The notes under the pieces were generated by a model. The model was not told the origin of the DNA. It saw only the letters and a list, made by a program, of their open reading frames with translations, and searched no databases. A stretch of DNA of 15,187 nucleotides from M55B157 sp040265115. GTDB taxonomy: Bacteria; Actinomycetota; Actinomycetes; S36-B12. Of this stretch, positions 1-7,458 are shown piece by piece. Each line of letters starts with the position of its first letter. The stretch's first letter is position 1. The position numbers and the translations under genes are program-made. Where the stretch lies: positions 1-15,187 of the forward strand of contig JBDQGZ010000035.1 in NCBI GenBank assembly GCA_040265115.1. Direction: 5' to 3'.

Positions 1-281
1 AGTCGGAGGCTCAGGCCGTGCAGCGGGAGATCTGGGAAGAGCTCGGTGCCGGCGTTCTCGTCGGCGAGTTCATCGCCGAGCATCCGCTCGAGGGCATCGG
101 GGTGCTGCGGGTGTACGCCGCGACGATCGATGGGGAGAGCGGCGATGGCGAGCCCCGCCTGCTCGACCATCACGACCAGCTCCGCTGGGTTGCGCCCGCC
201 ACCGCGAATCATCTGGACATGGCGCCCGGAGACGCCGGCCTGCTACCCCTCGTAATGGCCCGTCTGGGGATCGTGAAGTGA
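1..281 (+). CDS. Nudix (MutT/NudG-like) hydrolase, 5'-truncated
   Basis: C-terminal part of a Nudix pyrophosphohydrolase. The reading frame is open from base 3, and the gene begins before the window. Near the start is the second half of a Nudix box, AVQREIWEELGA, which fits the RExxEExG part of GX5EX7REUXEEXGU. The bases 'ag' at 1-2 would complete a Glu codon exactly where the box expects its earlier Glu. Downstream, a Leu-Arg-Trp-Val segment after an acidic, Gly-rich loop and a closing Gly-Leu-Leu-Pro-Leu helix resemble MutT/NudG-type enzymes, which hydrolyse damaged or non-canonical (d)NTPs such as 8-oxo-dGTP. The substrate cannot be assigned from this fragment. It ends at TGA 279-281. The 60 bases to the next gene hold no clear promoter or terminator, so co-transcription with the ABC genes is possible. 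Confidence 0.82.
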   Translation, partial: SEAQAVQREIWEELGAGVLVGEFIAEHPLEGIGVLRVYAATIDGESGDGEPRLLDHHDQLRWVAPATANHLDMAPGDAGLLPLVMARLGIVK

Positions 282-341
282 TACTGACTCGGGTGGCATG
301 GGCACTGGGACGGTGGCAGGGTAGGGGAAACTTCTCGGGAA

Positions 342-1451
342 ATGGGGGTGCGGGTGAATCTCGCGACCACTGAGGTTCGGCGCGCCAAGCTGCGTTTCGG
401 TCTCCTCACCGGCGCAGTGGCGCTGCTGGTGTTCCTCACCCTCCTCCTCACTACCCTCTCCGGTGCGCTGATCGGGGCGCTCGTGGGGGCGCTCGAAGGC
501 CTGCGGACTGATGGGCTGGTCTATTCGGATACGGCTCGAGACAACATCGCCGCGAGTCGACTGCCAGGAGAGACGGTCGCGGCCGTGGCAGCTGTGCCCG
601 GTGTCTCGGCTGCGGCAGGCATTGGCACCCTCACCACCGCAGCGGTCGCCTCAGGAACGCCCCTGGACATGCAGGTATTCGGTGTCGATCCCGAAGGGCC
701 GGGTGCCCCGAGTGGGCTGAACTCCGGACGCCTGCCGGCGACCTCCGGTGAAGCGGCCGTCGATGGCGGTGGCGTGGAGATCGGTGACACCATCCTGCTG
801 GATCCCTCCGGCGTCGAACTCACCGTCGTGGGGCTGTTGCGCGGTGCTCAGTTCAACGCGATCCCGACCGCCTACACCGATCTGGGGACCTACGAGCAGA
901 TCGTCAGCCAGTCCTTCCCCGGGCTGCCGTTCGTGCCGATCAATGCTGTGGCGTTCACCGTCGTGGATGGATCCGACACGGCCACTGTCGCGGCAGCGAT
1001 CGATAGCGCGGTGCCCGGGGTCCAGGCCTACGCGCTCAACGACGCGGTGGCGCTGATCCCGGGGATCGACTCCATCACCCAGAGTTTCGGCATCCTGGTC
1101 GGGCTGACGTTCATCATCGGGATCGTCGTCATCGGATTCTTCTTCCTCATTCTGACGGTGCAGAAGCTCAAGGCCTTCACCCTGCTTCGAGCGATCGGAA
1201 CCTCGACCGGTCGGCTGGCCTGGTCGGTTTCCCTACAGATCGGACTCGTCGTGGTGGTCGCCTCGGTCATCGCCGTGGGCCTGGTGCTCCTCGCGGTTCA
1301 GGGACTCAATACCGGCATCTCGGTGACGCTGGAGCCCTCGACGATCATCGCCACCGTGGTCGCGGTGCTGGTGTTCTCACTTATCGCGGGGTTGCTGAGC
1401 ATCCGCCGCATCGTGCGCATCGACCCGTCGTCAGCGGTGGGGGCGCGCTGA
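342..1451 (+). CDS. FtsX/MacB-type ABC transporter permease (first of a paralogous pair)
   Basis: Membrane subunit (369 aa) of an ABC system of the MacB/FtsX/LolCE type, which acts on extracytoplasmic or membrane-embedded substrates by mechanotransmission rather than by classic channel transport. The layout is typical: one N-terminal membrane helix (about residues 20-45), a large extracytoplasmic domain (about 50-245) and three C-terminal helices (about 249-273, 296-319, 335-353) forming the FtsX domain. It ends with the RRIVRIDPSSAVGA motif common at the C-terminus of these permeases. The start is uncertain: ATG 342 is used here, but GTG 354 has a G-rich stretch at suitable spacing, and the homologous N-terminus of the next gene also fits a slightly later start. 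It ends TGATG, sharing one base with the next gene, so the two are almost certainly co-translated. No MacA-like adaptor or lipoprotein gene is visible next to it, so the cargo is unknown. Confidence 0.85.
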   Translation: MGVRVNLATTEVRRAKLRFGLLTGAVALLVFLTLLLTTLSGALIGALVGALEGLRTDGLVYSDTARDNIAASRLPGETVAAVAAVPGVSAAAGIGTLTTAAVASGTPLDMQVFGVDPEGPGAPSGLNSGRLPATSGEAAVDGGGVEIGDTILLDPSGVELTVVGLLRGAQFNAIPTAYTDLGTYEQIVSQSFPGLPFVPINAVAFTVVDGSDTATVAAAIDSAVPGVQAYALNDAVALIPGIDSITQSFGILVGLTFIIGIVVIGFFFLILTVQKLKAFTLLRAIGTSTGRLAWSVSLQIGLVVVVASVIAVGLVLLAVQGLNTGISVTLEPSTIIATVVAVLVFSLIAGLLSIRRIVRIDPSSAVGAR

Positions 1452-2569
1452 TGGGCCCCGCCGGCATGCTCGCCTCGTCCGAGATCCGCCGGGGTCGTGG
1501 ACGTTTCGCCGCCGTCGTGTCGGCACTCTCGCTGATCGTGTTCCTCGTGCTTATCCTCGGTGCACTCGCCGATGGACTCTTCTACGGCGCAACCGGTGCC
1601 GTTCGCTCCACGACGGCAAACGCGTATGGCTTCTCCGGCGACGCGGAAGGATCTTTGATTCGTTCGCAGTTGAACATCGCCGATGTCGAGACCTACGCGG
1701 CTGCGCCCGGGGTGGAGTCGGCTGGACCGGTGGGAGTCCTGCTCACCGGAGGAGTCGGACCCGAGGGGGATATCGATCTCGCTGTCTTCGGGATCACCAT
1801 GGGGGCGGCCGGCACCCCGACGACGCTGGTGGAAGGTCGACTTCCGGAGCCGGGTGAGGCCGGTGTCGCGGCTGCGGACTCGCAATTGCAGCGACTCGGT
1901 GTCGAGGTCGGCTCCACGGTCTCGGTGGGTGGTGAGTCGGCGCAGATCGTCGGCATCGTGACCGACTCGTCGTATCAGTTGCAGCCCACCATCTGGACCT
2001 CGGTGGACACCTGGCGGGCGATGCGAGATGCCGTGCGCCCTGAACTGCGCGGTCAGCCCACCTCGATCAACGCCATCGCTCTTATCACCGCAGCGGATGC
2101 GGATCTGGCCGCGATCGCGGCAACGATCCCCGGTACGACGGTGCTGACGGCTGAGGCGACCGGCCTTGCGATCCCCGGCGTGGAACAGCAGTCATCGACA
2201 CTGAACTCGATCATCTACACCACCCTGGCCGTCGCAGCCCTCGTCGTGGCGTTGTTCTTTGCGCTACTCGTCCTGGAGAAACGAGAGCTCTTCGCCGCAC
2301 TCAAGGCCCTCGGAACGCCCACGTCCCGGCTGGGTGTCGCCGTGATCGTGCAGGCGTTGGCCTCCTCTGCCCTCGGTGTCGTCATTGGAACGCTCGTGGC
2401 GCGGGGCTTCGGCCTGCTCATCCCCGCGGGAGTGCCGACGTTGTTCCGCACCGACACGCTCATCACCATCGCACTTTTCACCCTCGTCGCTGGGTTCGTC
2501 GGCGCAGTGTTCTCGCTGCGTCGCATCGCCCGCATCGATCCCGCCACCGCAATCGGAGGTTCGCTGTGA
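1451..2569 (+). CDS. FtsX/MacB-type ABC transporter permease (second of a paralogous pair)
   Basis: A 372-aa permease with the same plan as the preceding gene: a helix at about 20-43, an extracytoplasmic domain at about 48-250, and helices at about 254-276, 297-316 and 334-355 forming an FtsX domain. It aligns along its length with its neighbour. Compare LASSEIRRGRGRF with LATTEVRRAKLRF near the N-terminus, VEGRLP with NSGRLP in the middle, ALKALGTPTSRL with LLRAIGTSTGRL in the cytoplasmic loop, and LRRIARIDPATAIG with IRRIVRIDPSSAVG at the end. This points to gene duplication and to a heterodimeric transporter like LolC/LolE, which is inference. ATG 1451 overlaps the upstream stop by one base. 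A second ATG at 1466 matches the paralogue's core equally well. The 3' end overlaps the ATPase gene by 4 nt (GTGA). Confidence 0.85.
   Translation: MGPAGMLASSEIRRGRGRFAAVVSALSLIVFLVLILGALADGLFYGATGAVRSTTANAYGFSGDAEGSLIRSQLNIADVETYAAAPGVESAGPVGVLLTGGVGPEGDIDLAVFGITMGAAGTPTTLVEGRLPEPGEAGVAAADSQLQRLGVEVGSTVSVGGESAQIVGIVTDSSYQLQPTIWTSVDTWRAMRDAVRPELRGQPTSINAIALITAADADLAAIAATIPGTTVLTAEATGLAIPGVEQQSSTLNSIIYTTLAVAALVVALFFALLVLEKRELFAALKALGTPTSRLGVAVIVQALASSALGVVIGTLVARGFGLLIPAGVPTLFRTDTLITIALFTLVAGFVGAVFSLRRIARIDPATAIGGSL
2555..2560 (+). promoter_or_regulatory. Shine-Dalgarno site for the ABC ATPase gene
   Basis: GGAGGT, 5 nt before GTG 2566 and inside the end of the second permease gene. It supports the GTG start that overlaps the upstream stop codon, and so also the unusual N-terminal extension of the ATPase. 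Confidence 0.7.
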
Positions 2570-3363
2570 CCGAATCCGCCACTCCCGACCCGGTTGTCCG
2601 TGCGACCGATTCGACTCATCAGGGTCCCGGACCGACACCGAGCAGTGATGCTGCCGCGCACCCTGGCGCGCTGCTGCAGGTGCATGAGGTGACGAAGGTC
2701 TATGGCTCTGGTCACACGGCGGTGACCGCACTTGCCGAGGCGACCATGGCCGTCGAGAAGGGGGAGTTCGTCGCGTTGCTCGGTCCTTCCGGATCGGGTA
2801 AGACGACGCTCATCTCGATCATCGGAGGCCTGCTTGCGCCAACCAAAGGCAGCGTGACCATTGGCGATACCAATGTCACCTCGCTGTCGAAGAAGGACCT
2901 CACCCGGTTCCGCGCTGAGCGCGTTGGCTTCGTGTTCCAATCAGCGAATCTTGTGCCATTCCTCACCGCACGGGAGAACCTGCTTTACGTGTCCGGCCTG
3001 GTCGGTATGGGAAAGTCGACCGCTCGATCGCGGGCGGATCAACTACTCGAGGAGCTCGGCCTGGCCGAGCGTGCGAAGAATCTCCCCGAGCAGCTCTCCG
3101 GCGGTGAGCGTCAGCGCGTGGCGATCGGCCGGGCATTGATGAACGATCCCGAGCTCGTACTCGTCGATGAGCCGACGGCCGCGCTCGACACCGCGCTCGG
3201 CCGACAGGTCGTGCAATTGCTGCGCCGCGAGATCAAGGATCGCGGCAAGACCGGCATCATGGTGACCCACGATCTTCGGATGGTGGAGTACACCGATCGT
3301 GTCTTCGAGATCCTCGATGGTCACCTGACGCATGTGGAGCAGCCCTCCGGTCTCGGCCACTAA
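2566..3363 (+). CDS. ABC transporter ATP-binding protein, MacB/LolD type
   Basis: Cytoplasmic ATPase (265 aa) that powers the two permeases encoded just upstream. All nucleotide-binding motifs are present in order: Walker A GPSGSGKTT (73-81), Q-loop Gln125, signature LSGGERQRVA (178-187), Walker B LVLVDEP (197-203), D-loop AALD (205-208) and switch His235 in VTHD. The sequence style (LxVHEVTKVYGSG near the start, FVFQSANLVPFLTARENL after the Q-loop) is that of the MacB/LolD/FtsE family, which pairs with FtsX-like permeases. It starts at GTG with a good ribosome site and overlaps the second permease by 4 nt, so the three genes form one translationally coupled operon. Oddity: about 35 residues rich in Pro, Ser, Thr and Ala precede the usual domain start and are probably disordered. 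Confidence 0.93.
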   Translation: MTESATPDPVVRATDSTHQGPGPTPSSDAAAHPGALLQVHEVTKVYGSGHTAVTALAEATMAVEKGEFVALLGPSGSGKTTLISIIGGLLAPTKGSVTIGDTNVTSLSKKDLTRFRAERVGFVFQSANLVPFLTARENLLYVSGLVGMGKSTARSRADQLLEELGLAERAKNLPEQLSGGERQRVAIGRALMNDPELVLVDEPTAALDTALGRQVVQLLRREIKDRGKTGIMVTHDLRMVEYTDRVFEILDGHLTHVEQPSGLGH

Positions 3364-3375
3364 TCGCTCGGCGAC

Positions 3376-3390
3376 TACCCTTACGCGGTG
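3376..3390 (+). promoter_or_regulatory. Putative leaderless promoter of typA (-10 box TACCCT plus GTG start)
   Basis: A TANNNT box (TACCCT, 3376-3381) ends 6 nt before GTG 3388, and no Shine-Dalgarno sequence precedes that GTG. This arrangement is characteristic of leaderless actinobacterial transcripts, where the start codon is the first transcribed base. No convincing -35 hexamer is visible, which is common for such promoters. It lies only 12 nt after the stop of the ABC ATPase gene. Confidence 0.5.
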
Positions 3391-5238
3391 ACCGCCCCCA
3401 AGAACGCCACTCGCGCTGACCTGCGCAATATCGCCATCGTCGCCCACGTCGACCACGGCAAGACCACCCTCGTCGACGCCCTGCTGTGGCAGTCCGGGGC
3501 ATTCCGTGAAAACGCCGATATCGCGGAGCGCGTCATGGACTCGATGGATCTCGAGCGTGAGAAGGGCATCACGATCCTCGCGAAGAACACCGCGGTGAGA
3601 TACGACGGAACGACCATCAACATCATTGACACCCCCGGGCACGCCGACTTCGGTGGCGAGGTCGAACGTGGCCTGGAGATGGTCGACGGAGTTTTGCTGC
3701 TCGTCGACGCGTCCGAGGGCCCGCTTCCCCAGACCCGGTTCGTCCTGCGCAAGGCGCTCGCGAAGGGACTTCCCGTCGTCCTGGTAATCAACAAGGTGGA
3801 TCGGCCTGATGCGCGCATCGCTGAGGTCGTCGACGAAGTCTACGAACTGTTCCTCGATCTGGATGCGAAGGAGAGCCAGATCGATTTCCCGATCGTGTAC
3901 GCATCGGCGAAGAACGGCCGAGCGAGCCTGGATCGTCCCGCCGACGGAGGGCTTCCCGACAGCGAGGATCTCGCCCCGCTTGTACGCACCATTCTCGACA
4001 CTGTGCCGGCGCCGACCTACACCGAAGGCGCGCCGCTCCAGGCACACGTGACCAATCTCGATGCATCGCCCTATCTCGGTCGTCTGGCGTTGTGCCGGGT
4101 GCACGCCGGTGAGATTCGTAAAGGCCAGTCCGTGGCCTGGTGCCGTGCTGACGGGACTATCGAGCGCGCGCGTATCTCGGAGTTGCTGATGACCCAGGCA
4201 CTCGAACGTGTTCCGGTAGAGCAGGCAGGCCCTGGGGACATCATTGCTGTCGCCGGTCTGCCGGACATCACGATCGGGGAGACCCTGGCCGACCCTGAGG
4301 ACCCCCGGCCATTGCCGGTGATTACCGTCGATGAGCCGAGCATCTCGATGACCGTCGGTATCAACACGTCGCCGCTTGCCGGTCGCAGCGGGTCGAAGCT
4401 GACCGCCCGGCTGGTCAAGACCCGGCTGGAGGCCGAAACGATCGGCAACGTGAGCATCCGCGTCCTGCCCACTGAGCGACCGGACACCTGGGAGGTACAG
4501 GGGCGAGGTGAGCTTCAGCTGGCCATCCTCGTCGAGATCATGCGACGCGAGGGATTCGAACTCACTGTCGGGAAGCCGCAGGTGGTCACGCGCATCATCG
4601 ACGGGTCTGTGCACGAACCGGTGGAGCGGTTGAGCATCGACGTTCCCGAAGATTATCTCGGTGTCGTGACGCAGCTCATGGCGCTGCGCAAGGGACGCCT
4701 GGAGCAGATGGTGAACCATGGCACGGGATGGGTGCGCATGGAATATCTCGTTCCGGCACGGGGCCTTATCGGATTTCGCACCGAGTTCCTCACCGAAACG
4801 CGGGGAACGGGGCTACTGCACCATGTTTTCGATCGATATGAACCATGGCATGGTGAATTGCGAACACGGCCGACCGGATCGCTGGTCGCCGACCGCGCGG
4901 GGCAGGCCACCGGTTTCGCCCTGGCGAACCTGCAGGAACGCGGCACGATGTTCGTCGGCCCGGGCACTGAGGTCTATGAGGGGATGATCGTCGGCGAGAA
5001 CTCCCGCTCGGATGATCTCGATGTGAATCCGACAAAGGAGAAGAAGCTCACCAACATGCGCTCATCAACCGGAGACGTCCTGGTGCCATTGATCCCGCAT
5101 CGTGTCCTTTCTCTGGAGCAGGCATTGGAATTCTGTCGCGAGGACGAGTGCGTCGAGGTCACCCCGGAGGCGGTGCGACTGCGTGCGGTCCAACTCGCCG
5201 CGACCGACCGAGCCAAGAGCCGGTCCCGCCGAAAGTAG
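3388..5238 (+). CDS. typA: Translational GTPase TypA/BipA
   Basis: Ribosome-binding GTPase (616 aa, normal family length) related to EF-G. It acts in the cytoplasm on 50S assembly and stress or low-temperature translation, as known for the family. G motifs are intact: G1 AHVDHGKT (19-26), G2 EKGITI (58-63), G3 DTPGH (81-85), G4 NKVD (135-138) and G5 SAK (173-175). The EF-Tu-like domain II follows at about 205-300, then EF-G-like domains III and V. TypA-typical features include GRGELQLAILVEIMRREGFE and the C-terminal GENSRSDDLDVNPTKEKKLTNMR region that leads into the TypA-specific C-terminal domain. GTG 3388 is chosen because the conserved N-terminus follows at once. It appears to have its own leaderless promoter 24 nt after the ABC operon. 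It is convergent with the peptidase gene, with 18 bp between the two stop codons. In Mycobacterium tuberculosis typA also lies a few genes upstream of mshB. Confidence 0.97.
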   Translation: MTAPKNATRADLRNIAIVAHVDHGKTTLVDALLWQSGAFRENADIAERVMDSMDLEREKGITILAKNTAVRYDGTTINIIDTPGHADFGGEVERGLEMVDGVLLLVDASEGPLPQTRFVLRKALAKGLPVVLVINKVDRPDARIAEVVDEVYELFLDLDAKESQIDFPIVYASAKNGRASLDRPADGGLPDSEDLAPLVRTILDTVPAPTYTEGAPLQAHVTNLDASPYLGRLALCRVHAGEIRKGQSVAWCRADGTIERARISELLMTQALERVPVEQAGPGDIIAVAGLPDITIGETLADPEDPRPLPVITVDEPSISMTVGINTSPLAGRSGSKLTARLVKTRLEAETIGNVSIRVLPTERPDTWEVQGRGELQLAILVEIMRREGFELTVGKPQVVTRIIDGSVHEPVERLSIDVPEDYLGVVTQLMALRKGRLEQMVNHGTGWVRMEYLVPARGLIGFRTEFLTETRGTGLLHHVFDRYEPWHGELRTRPTGSLVADRAGQATGFALANLQERGTMFVGPGTEVYEGMIVGENSRSDDLDVNPTKEKKLTNMRSSTGDVLVPLIPHRVLSLEQALEFCREDECVEVTPEAVRLRAVQLAATDRAKSRSRRK

Positions 5239-5240
5239 CC

Positions 5241-5270
5241 CCCACCACAGTTCCGACTAGGTCAGGTGGG
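5241..5270. terminator. Candidate bidirectional terminator between typA and the S9 peptidase gene
   Basis: A perfect 6-bp inverted repeat, CCCACC (5241-5246) and GGTGGG (5265-5270), with an 18-nt loop. The loop contains the last codon and stop of the minus-strand peptidase gene. It is the only inverted repeat I see in the very short convergent gap. There is no T-run on either side and the loop is long, so this is a weak call. Confidence 0.3.
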
Positions 5271-7401
5271 TGAGGAGGAAGTCGCGCTGCGCGAGCAGCA
5301 GATTCTCTGCGACGACCTCCTGGGGTGTCATGTGTGTCACGCCCGACAGGGGAAGCACGCTGTGGGTCCGCCCCGCAGCGAGCAGGGCCGAGGAGAGCTG
5401 CAGTGAGTGTGCGACCACGACGTTGTCATCGGCTAGTCCGTGGATGAGCAATAGTGGGCGCCGAAGATGTTCAGCGTCGCGCAGGAGTGAACAGCGGTCG
5501 TAGTCGGTCGCCGCGACGGTCGGATCACCGAGGTAGCGTTCGGTGTACGCGGTGTCATAGAGCCGCCATTCGGTCACCGGTGCGCCAGCCACCGCGGCGT
5601 GGACACGATCCGGCTCGCGCAACACGGCAAGAGCGGCAAGATATCCCCCGAAGGACCATCCGTGGATTCCGACTCGATCGGGGTCAGTATCGTCAGGATG
5701 AGCCGTGAGCACCGCATCGAGCGCGCTGATCTGATCCTCGAGCACCGGCGTCGCGAGATCACCGAGGACGGCGCGCTCCCAGGCTGGTCCCCGGCCCGGT
5801 GTACCTCGGCCGTCGGTGATCACCACGCAAAATCCCTGATCGGCCCACCACTGATCGGTGGCGAAGGCGAGGCGGGAGTCGACGACGCGCCGCGCATGAG
5901 GGCCGCCATAGGGAGCCAGCAGCACTGGCAGTTTGCGCGTACCCGGAATGTGGCCACGGGGCCACAGGATCGCGGTCGGGAGATCGGTCGCGCCAGCGCG
6001 AGTGATCTGGACTGCCGGAGCCACGACGGGCTCCTCGGCATGCGAGGCGATTTCGGCGACGGGGTTGACCTGTCCTTCCCATCGTGCGATGCGAACCGAG
6101 GTGGCGACCGAGGTTCCTTGATCGGTCACCCGGCGGGCAGAGCTGATCACCAAGATTCGGTCGACCCGCCGCGCACTGTTCACTCCGGTCTCGGCGAGTG
6201 GGTGCCAGCCATCAGCGTCGAGGAGCACGGGAATCTCCTCGGTCGGATCCGACGATCCGTGCACCAGCATGCTGTCGTCATCAATGTCGCCCACGGATCG
6301 CACCTGGAAACCGATCGGGCTGATTGCAGCCCCGTCGACGAAGACGCGGTCGGTGTCGCTGTCGGAATCCCGGAGAACTTCGACGAGGCGACCACGTCGG
6401 TCGAGTGCGGGAACTCCGGGAACGATGTCGACCCAGGCGTCATCTCGATGCTCAGCTATGGCCGCACTCGACGCCGCGTGCGTATCCACGCGCAGGACCT
6501 GTTGGTGGCGCTGATCGCGGCTGAGAACCCCGATCACGGGATCAGCCCCGGCGTCCCTGCCGACATGCACGCTGCTGAGGTAGGGGAATGCGCTGTGATC
6601 CCAGTCGATCTGGCGGGCGGGCTGCTCGCCTGCAGGATCGAGGAGCCACAGGGACACGTCAGCGTTGGGGCGCCCTGCCGCCGGATAGCGCTGCTCCCGG
6701 GGAGGTGCCGATGGATGGGCTGGGTCGGCGATCCACCAGGTGTCGACGGTCGCGTTGTCTACTCGTTCGGCGAGAATCGCCGAACTGTCGGCGAGCCACC
6801 ACCAGCCGCGCAGGCGAGAGAACTCCTCTGCCGCGATGAAGTCAGCGAGTCCCCAGGTCACCGTGTCCGACTCGCTCGAAGCGATCGTCGATGCGTACCC
6901 CGTCGCAATGTCCGTAACGACCAGGTTTCCACCCACGACACAGCCGACGCGCGAACCATCGGGAGAAATGCGCGGGTCCACAGCACCGGGAGGCAGGGGC
7001 AGCTCCCGTGGGGCGGACGCAGCTTCCGGATCGGTTGCCGGGGTGGTGAGATCGACGATGAACACGCGACCTCCTAGGGCGAAGCACGCGGTCGACATGG
7101 CCGCATCGGTGGTGAAGGCGGCGATTCCCTCACCGACCTCGCGCATGCGCTCCCGACGAGCACGCTCCGCTTCCGGGACGTCTTCGGGTCCTTCGATCAG
7201 TGCCCGGGCGTCGACGAGACGGTGCTCGCGCGGCCCGGAGGGATCGAGGAGATCGAGCAGCCACAGATCACCGATGGCATCGGTTCCCGACGAACTGCGA
7301 ACGAACACCACGCGTGATCCGTCGGGGGCCGGGATGATCGACCGAGGTGCGCCGAGCCGGAAGCCGCGGGTGCGCGCGCGCTGGCGGGGGTAGCTCTCCA
7401 T
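5257..7401 (-). CDS. Prolyl oligopeptidase family serine peptidase, DPP IV-like (S9)
   Basis: Serine exopeptidase (714 aa) of family S9, most like dipeptidyl-peptidase IV, which removes Xaa-Pro or Xaa-Ala dipeptides from peptide N-termini. An N-terminal beta-propeller region fills about residues 10-450. It carries a double-Glu segment, FIAAEEFSR (Glu192-Glu193), like the pair that holds the substrate amino terminus in DPP IV. The alpha/beta-hydrolase domain follows with catalytic Ser583 in GWSFGGY, Asp658 in GLADDN and His690 in GVTHM. There is no signal peptide, so it is probably cytoplasmic and works in peptide turnover. ATG 7401 is chosen: AGGA lies 7 nt upstream, and the additional 30 codons to 7491 have no homology-like character and would overlap the start of mshB. 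It is divergent from mshB and convergent with typA. Substrate preference is inferred from the family. Confidence 0.92.
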   Translation of the reverse strand: MESYPRQRARTRGFRLGAPRSIIPAPDGSRVVFVRSSSGTDAIGDLWLLDLLDPSGPREHRLVDARALIEGPEDVPEAERARRERMREVGEGIAAFTTDAAMSTACFALGGRVFIVDLTTPATDPEAASAPRELPLPPGAVDPRISPDGSRVGCVVGGNLVVTDIATGYASTIASSESDTVTWGLADFIAAEEFSRLRGWWWLADSSAILAERVDNATVDTWWIADPAHPSAPPREQRYPAAGRPNADVSLWLLDPAGEQPARQIDWDHSAFPYLSSVHVGRDAGADPVIGVLSRDQRHQQVLRVDTHAASSAAIAEHRDDAWVDIVPGVPALDRRGRLVEVLRDSDSDTDRVFVDGAAISPIGFQVRSVGDIDDDSMLVHGSSDPTEEIPVLLDADGWHPLAETGVNSARRVDRILVISSARRVTDQGTSVATSVRIARWEGQVNPVAEIASHAEEPVVAPAVQITRAGATDLPTAILWPRGHIPGTRKLPVLLAPYGGPHARRVVDSRLAFATDQWWADQGFCVVITDGRGTPGRGPAWERAVLGDLATPVLEDQISALDAVLTAHPDDTDPDRVGIHGWSFGGYLAALAVLREPDRVHAAVAGAPVTEWRLYDTAYTERYLGDPTVAATDYDRCSLLRDAEHLRRPLLLIHGLADDNVVVAHSLQLSSALLAAGRTHSVLPLSGVTHMTPQEVVAENLLLAQRDFLLTHLT

Positions 7402-7408
7402 CCGCTCA

Positions 7409-7412
7409 TCCT
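7409..7412 (-). promoter_or_regulatory. Ribosome binding site for the S9 peptidase gene
   Basis: AGGA on the minus strand, 7 nt before ATG 7401. It decides between this start and the longer frame reaching 7491. I see no clear -10 box for this gene in the 54-bp divergent spacer. Confidence 0.5.
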
Positions 7413-7430
7413 GTAGTACTCGGAGCTGTC

Positions 7431-7458
7431 TTGAACCCTCGGTAGGGTGTTGAACGTG
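7431..7458 (+). promoter_or_regulatory. Putative leaderless mshB promoter with operator-like repeats
   Basis: TAGGGT (7443-7448) fits a TANNNT -10 box and ends exactly 7 nt before GTG 7456. It is also one arm (AGGGT, 7444-7448) of a perfect inverted repeat with ACCCT (7435-7439). The palindrome is flanked by two direct copies of TTGAAC at 7431-7436 and 7450-7455, the second touching the start codon. The AGGG could instead serve as a Shine-Dalgarno sequence. The repeats also sit in the upstream region of the divergent peptidase gene, so a regulator binding here could affect both genes; that is inference. Confidence 0.45.

Noticed and set aside
3043..4719. A 558-codon open frame on the minus strand opposite typA
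   Set aside because: It lies antisense to a complete typA with all motifs. High GC codon use leaves long antisense frames, and its product is low in hydrophobic core and resembles no family.
5599..7077. A 492-codon open frame on the plus strand inside the S9 peptidase gene
   Set aside because: Antisense shadow of a gene with an intact catalytic triad; no ribosome site or recognisable domain.
7447..7455. Upstream GTG as the mshB start
   Set aside because: It lies within the probable -10 box and adds only three residues. It remains possible if TAGGGT is not a promoter.
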